Source: Dicaeum eximium
Taxonomy: Eukaryota > Chordata > Aves > Passeriformes > Dicaeidae
Length of the DNA: 64,000 bases
Assembly (NCBI GenBank): GCA_013396995.1
Contig: VWZP01009174.1
Location: forward strand, 125,631-189,630
Reading direction: 5' to 3'
Shown here: piece after piece, positions 59,460 to 64,000 of the stretch
Layout of the letters: every line of letters starts with the position of its first letter
How positions within the stretch are numbered: position 1 is the first letter of the stretch
Translations under genes and position numbers: made by a program
The notes under the pieces: generated by a model
What the model was told of the DNA's origin: nothing
The model's database searches: none
Seen by the model: only the letters and a program-made list of their open reading frames with translations

Positions 59460-60790
59460 TTATGTACTTGTTCCACATGGTCTTCTCTGCTTGTAGTCTA
59501 ATAGTCTAATACCATCCAATGTTGAAATATTGCATTTCTCATCTGAATAGATTGGTCAGCAAGAAGGTCAAGAGCTGTAGCTGTCTGGTTCATTATTATT
59601 TCAATGACAGCTTGTAACCTAATTATCTGATTTAAATTATAAATGGGTTCTCTGGCACCTGATATTCATTCATTAGGATTCCATGTGGCTGGTCCATAGT
59701 GTTGTATGATTCATTCAGCTGGCCATTCATCTTCACCCCACTTTTTGGTGCTCCCTCCAACCAGGGATAAATCAATTGACCGCTTTTTTCTAATTACATC
59801 GTTAAATACCTTGATTCTTAACTGATTTCCCTGAGCTTGTGGTAGCAGAAAAAACAATTGTCTAACGTACCCCACATAACATATCCCTGACCCCCCTGAG
59901 TTCGGGAGTAACCTGCAGTAGGCATATTGGCCACAAATCCAGCAATGCCCTCTTAAAGCCCAGGTCCTGTTGGCAAAGGGACCTTCCCAATTTTCATCAT
60001 CAATTGGTGGGTCAAAATACAGCTTGCTTCCTGGGCCTAGTGGTCCCTCAGCAATAGTTGCCCCGCCACAAGAATCACAGTATTTGCATTTCCAAGCTCC
60101 CACATGAGGTTTCCACCTGCAGTTACATCCCAGATCCATTTTGTTAGATCTGGACCAGAACCTATTAAACAGTGTTTGAGGTCCATTCTGGTGTTGCCAC
60201 TTCTGCTGATAGTCATGGACCACGTGTGTCCTACTTGTGGAATTATCGCGGGGGGAGCTTAAAAATAAGGGGTCAAAAAATTTATCCTTCCCCACTGCTT
60301 TATAGCCTTCAAAATCCTTTTGGTAATTATGGAAGGAACACCTTACCCAGCTACCATTAGTGAGCTTGACATGTGTTTGATTCCATCTGCCTTGATATCT
60401 GGAACAATCATAAGGAGAGCAGTTGGGGGTCCAACAATCAAAACCCAAAGATAAAGTCCAGTCACAAATGCTTTTTCCCATGTATATGCTTCCAGTTCTA
60501 TTTAGACAAGAAATGCCTCTTTCAGAAGAATGAAGCCACCATGGACTTCATTCTTCATCCCAAAATCCTGTTCATTATGGACCTCACTCAGGGTGCTAAC
60601 CCACCATTTAGGCTCAACTGGGCTGGCCACCCATGGCCAGCTTTCAGATCCCCTTGGCCCTCCGCAGACCCAACAATTGCTGAGGTTAAAGGTTTTGGCT
60701 ACTTCTTCTCCCAAGGTTAAAATTATTATTTTTCCACTTTTGGCCCCTAACCTAACTGACAATATAAAGGTAAGATTATTAAGAGAAGCA
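59460..60790 (-). pseudogene. Endogenous retrovirus env pseudogene
   Basis: Envelope-glycoprotein-like sequence in pieces. A first frame (60762-60502, 86 codons) has NLSNCWVCGG. A second, in another frame (60481-59711, 256 codons), has cysteine-rich surface-subunit sequence, four NxT/S glycosylation sites (residues 34, 42, 80, 171), a CWIC box (180-183) and a furin-type RKKRS (231-235), where the surface and transmembrane parts of retroviral Env are cut. A stop follows soon after. Recognisable transmembrane-subunit heptads persist beyond it in decayed form to about 59460. With a frameshift, stops and a missing C-terminus it cannot make Env. The order after integrase fits a gammaretrovirus-like or related ERV; the genus is not certain. 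Confidence 0.85.
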
Positions 60791-60961
60791 TTCTAATGGT
60801 GTAAGCTAATCTCTTAACCTAATTTTCACTTTCACATTGTCTTCCGCACCACCTGTGGTGAGCAAAGGCACAGAAACAGGTTAACATAAAGAAGACAGTG
60901 ACAGCAAGGATTGGGCCCGAGTGACTGGAGATCCGGGAGGAGGGATGCCCACACTGCTATT

Positions 60962-61357
60962 TCAGCAGGCAGTCTGTGGGTGGGCACACGGAGCTTCCCG
61001 CGATGTCGACGCACTGGCTGCTGCTGCAGTCCACTCCTGCGGAGTGTCAGTCGTGGCTTCCCATCCTTCTCCTCCAGCTGAGGAGATGTCTAGCATCTCA
61101 GAGACCTTGACCCAAGTGTGATGGGTCCATCCATGTTCAGCTGTCTTGATGGCTGTTCCTGTGGTCAGCAACTCTTGGAAAGGTCCATGCCACTTAGCCA
61201 CCAGTGGTGCTTCATTCCACTCCTTAACTAGGACCCAATATCCTGGTTGGATGTTGTGAACAGCAAAGTCCAAAGGCAGGGTCTGTGCCAGCTGACCTTC
61301 CTGTTGAAGAGATTTCACAAGAGACAGTATCCGGGCCTGTTGGGGGTTGAGATTTCA
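60962..61357 (-). pseudogene. ERV integrase C-terminus (pol remnant)
   Basis: The 119-codon frame contains SLQQEGQLAQTLPLDFAVHN, then GYWVLVKEW and WHGPFQELLTTGTAIKT, ending GWTHHTWVKV. This is the C-terminal SH3-like and GPF-type module of gammaretrovirus-like integrases, which bind DNA during integration. The catalytic core and zinc-binding domain are absent: readable integrase stops near 61357, where other repeat DNA begins. Env follows downstream on the same strand, as in a provirus. It is a fragment and non-functional. Confidence 0.85.
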
Positions 61358-61399
61358 GGGGTTTTTTCTCTCCTGTTCTTTCCTTATCATCTGTAGAAT

Positions 61400-62280
61400 T
61401 TTTTTCCCATTGAGTTGCTAATGGGACCTGATGGCTTGAGACAGGCAGGGAGGGTTCTAAAGAACTCTTTTGGTTCTTTAGAAGTTTCTCTTGGGGGGGT
61501 CAGAGATACCAGGAGATTTGGGCTGGGGGCAGTTCTGAGCTCTTTTGCTCTCTTGGCACCGGAGGAGACACAAGGCTGTGGAGGGAATTTGCCACCACTG
61601 CGAGACTCTGTCCCTGCTGCCTTCTCCTACCACCACTGTGACCCAGTGGGGAACCTTTCTTCTGCTGCTGGGCCTCACATTCCCCTGCCCTGCCAGGACA
61701 TCCTGCAGGTTGCAGCTATTTGCTGTGGAGTTTTGGGGACATTCTTTTTCTCTGCCCCAGGATTTCTGCTCATTCCTGCCATTTTCAGCCAAGAGTCCTG
61801 AAGTTTGCTGCTTCCGAGAGTCCTGCTGAGGGCACCGGGATCGCTGCCCCAGGGGTTTATGAAGCGAGGCCTCTCTTCCATCCCTTCCCGTCCGGGCCCA
61901 GCCGCCATCGCCACGCGCTGCCCGAGCCCGCGCCGGAGCGCCCCCTGCAGCCCCGTGGGGATCAGCGCACCTGCCCCGAGCACCGGGAGCTGCAGCGCCC
62001 CTGCCGGCCGTGCCCGGAACTGCAGCGCGGGGAAAGCGCCGCAGCCGAGCGGCGTCGCTGGGCCCGGGCTCTGTTCGGGGTCAGTGCCGCAGCTGCTGGT
62101 GTTTGTTTGCTTTGTTATACATACTGCTAGTAAAGAACTGCTATTCCTATTCCCATGTCTGTGCCTGAGAGCCCCTTAATTCAAAGTTCTAATAATTCAG
62201 AGAGAGGGGCTTTACATTCTCCAGTCCAAGGGAGGCTTCTCTGCCTTCCCTAGCAGACACCTGTCTTGCAAACCAAGACA
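61400..62280 (+). mobile_element. GC-rich LTR ending CAAACCAAGACA
   Basis: Plus-strand LTR with a CpG-rich middle (61840-62100), AGTAAAGAACTGCTATTCC in place of a poly(A) signal, and the end CAGACACCTGTCTTGCAAACCAAGACA at 62280. The antisense of its last ~130 bp matches the outer LTR at 50987. It lies directly next to the broken end of the integrase remnant, so it probably truncated that provirus. Start not resolved. Frames up to 136 codons inside are chance in GC-rich DNA. Confidence 0.65.
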
Positions 62281-62285
62281 GATTT

Positions 62286-62305
62286 TGGTGCCCAACTGTG
62301 GGGTC
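62286..62305 (+). promoter_or_regulatory. tRNA-Lys-like primer binding site
   Basis: Five bases after the LTR end comes TGGTGCCCAACTGTGGGGTC. The tRNA-Lys (CTT) 3' end predicts TGGCGCCCAACGTGGGGC, so this differs by one substitution and a small insertion. It implies the LTR is a 5' LTR; internal sequence lasts only about 40 bp more. Confidence 0.55.
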
Positions 62306-62327
62306 CGAGGGCAGAGATGTGCTAACC

Positions 62328-62600
62328 ACATGTTCAGCCTTAAATACCCCTTGGCCATCTTGGGCCCTTTCCCCAGGTGGGAATTCTGGTCATTTTGGCC
62401 ACTTAGGAGCTGGGTTAGGGTGCCAATGTGCCAGTGTGCCAGGGACTGGCAGCCAGTGCCAGGCTGGGATATAGGCTCTAGGGGCAGGGGTGTAGAGGGC
62501 AGATAACTGCCTCACAAGGGCAAGGCCCCACCTGCCCCTTCCCCTCTGCTCACATGCATCTCAAAATGTGTTAAGACATCAGTCTTTCCAGTCTCTCACA
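62328..62600 (-). mobile_element. LTR 5' part, minus strand (inverted partner of 48974)
   Basis: On the minus strand it reads TGTGAGAGACTGGAAAGACT, then GATGTCTTAACACATTTTG, through ACCAGAATTCCCACCTGGGG to the TATA-like GGGGTATTTAAGGC and ends at AACATG near 62328. This is the first ~270 bp of the LTR at 48974, truncated just past the TATA box where the primer-site element begins. Confidence 0.82.
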
Positions 62601-63927
62601 TGGGCTCAGTACACTTATGGGACATTTATATTTTCTATTTATATTTCCATATTTGATCAGATTCTTTGTGGGGGAGTGGTATGAGGACGGAAGAAAGGGA
62701 AGCTGACATTTATACTGATGTTGGTATTGGAAAAGACTCCTATGAGTGGAGTGTATTCAGCCTGTTACTTCAATTGCCAGTCAGTTATGCTATGCTTGTT
62801 TGTGAGACAATTATTTTTGCAATACTTAGAAGGCACTGTTTTATCCTGTTGTAAAATATGCTTTGCATAAGTGAAGCAAAGATTTCAATAGATTGTCTAT
62901 ATGAAAGCCATGTCAAGAAGAAGCACTCTGCAGTAACAAACTGGAGCTGTGCTGCCACTAGTTTGAAAAAAAAAAAAGAATGAAACATGCAGGCTTTGAA
63001 AAGTTTTAGTGAATATCACCACTCTGGTGATATTCTTGCCTACTGAGAGGGAGCACTGTGCTTTTTGTTCCTTTGTGATGTAAGTCTAAGAGACAGAATA
63101 GTACCAGTTCGCATTCTTCAGTTTTATAGATATTCAAGACTTAATTCAAGTCTTAATTTCATTTCTCAGTGACTCTCTAATCATGGTAAATTCAAAAGAC
63201 TTTTTGTATTTCTTCCCCACACTTTTACTCTGTTATCTTCCTGTAGATTACAGACAACAGGTTACTGTGCAGTTTGTTCTTTAGCATTTTGACTTTAATT
63301 TAATTTGTTAATTAAAATGCTGCTGTGCATGATTGAGAAACCTTATAAACTCTAAATGTAATTTTCTGTCGCTAGAAAGTTGTTGTGAATGAGTACTCTA
63401 AAATTTTGAAGTGTTCTTTTTTGAAAGTGTCTGAGTTGTTAAAACTTAATGTTGTTTTTTGCACCCAGGCATACAATTAAAGTAGTCAGGCTTAATGAAT
63501 TTCTTAATGCATGCTGTCAGCTGTGGCAACAGCACAGAATGGAAACTCTGTTTTTATTTCAGACGTGATGTCTGTCTTGTCCGAATCTTCTGAAATTCTA
63601 TCATGAATATGTCTTTTTGAGGGGGAGTAGGTGAGGTATGCTCTTTTTGCAAGTAAGTGAATCGATTTCTTACCTGCAGAGCAGAGCAGAGCAGTCTTTT
63701 CCTTCAACTGGGCCAATGCCTTTGTCATGGAGGTTAAATTCAGCAACCTTCAGTGGCGACTGCTGCATAATCTTCACACTGAGAACGAGACTTCAGGATT
63801 GTATTTGTTTCCAATTCTGTTCCCACAGTCTTATCTAGAGATACAGTTGTGTGCAGGAGGGACATAGTATTTGCATGTTAATGTGACTTTAATGGAAAAT
63901 TCTTCACAAGCAGAAAAGGAAGCATAC
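62601..63927. other. Intergenic with hairpin
   Basis: AT-rich DNA without recognised gene or repeat family, except the hairpin at 63011-63035. Confidence 0.45.
63011..63035. repeat. Perfect 11-bp hairpin, 3-base loop
   Basis: GAATATCACCA (63011-63021), CTC loop, TGGTGATATTC (63025-63035). Mixed composition makes it less likely by chance than the A/T hairpin at 59110. No terminator context or known RNA family applies. Confidence 0.88.
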
Positions 63928-64000
63928 TGATGCCTTAAGTTTTAACTTTCATATTTCGCAGAGTCTGTGTTGCCGGGGTGTGTAGCTCTGAGCTTCATAT
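63928..64000 (+). mobile_element. Start of second copy of the 460-bp LTR
   Basis: TGATGCCTTAAGTTTTAAC at 63928 and TGTGTAGCTCTGAGCTTCAT at the window edge match positions 16584 onward (TGATGCCTCAGGTTTTAGC ... TGTGTAGTTCTGAGCTTCAT). The element continues beyond the window. Confidence 0.85.

Noticed and set aside
61415..62179. Frames up to 136 codons in CpG-rich DNA, resembling a CpG island with a first exon
   Set aside because: The region ends with an LTR terminus and primer site and shares motifs with other LTRs in the window, so the CpG richness is of LTR origin.
1..64000. CRISPR arrays, operons, phage or bacterial defence genes
   Set aside because: No regularly spaced repeats and no prokaryotic gene structure; introns, CR1 and LTR elements show a vertebrate genome.

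Overview
The window is vertebrate nuclear DNA, almost certainly from a bird and probably a passerine or close neoavian relative. Three things point there: split exons of a tensin gene with GT/AG introns; many CR1 LINE 3' ends (the TCTATGATTCTGTGA-type tail and conserved CR1 ORF2 C-terminal translations); and a very high density of LTR retroelements of kinds familiar from songbird genomes. Family assignments come from recognition only; no database search was run.

1-8.0 kb: the 3' end of a tensin gene on the + strand, most likely TNS3. Four coding exons (2542-2710, 3651-3719, 3859-3885, 4860-5004) join in one frame to give the last 135 residues, most of the C-terminal PTB domain, followed by a 3'UTR with several possible poly(A) signals. 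No other host gene is supported to 64 kb. This fits a gene desert downstream of TNS3, as is known on the human TNS3-IGFBP3 side.

8.5-24 kb: dense repeats. A CR1 runs into a 748-bp assembly gap. Then come a TGTTAG...CTAACA-bounded LTR, a GC-rich LTR-like block holding a 738-bp direct duplication around a single N, a head-to-head CR1 pair, an LTR split by a nested LTR insertion but still flanked by a perfect 5-bp target duplication (CACAA), and an ERVK-type LTR with a tRNA-Trp-like primer binding site lying inside a CR1. 24-33 kb and 35-41 kb: mostly AT-rich, repeat-poor intergenic sequence with a few hairpins and microsatellites.

33-64 kb: more LTRs. These include a clean solo LTR with GTTTG duplications (43640-44492), an ERVK-type LTR with a near-perfect 6-bp duplication (45967-46302), a three-layer nest at 51-53 kb (LTR containing CR1 containing LTR), and a minus-strand decayed provirus (57.0-61.4 kb) keeping the integrase C-terminus, a broken env, a polypurine tract and a 3' LTR. 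The last 73 bases begin another copy of the LTR first seen at 16584.

There is no evidence of an operon, CRISPR array, toxin or new molecular system. The interest lies in nested insertions datable by order, two suspicious assembly features and several near-perfect hairpins.
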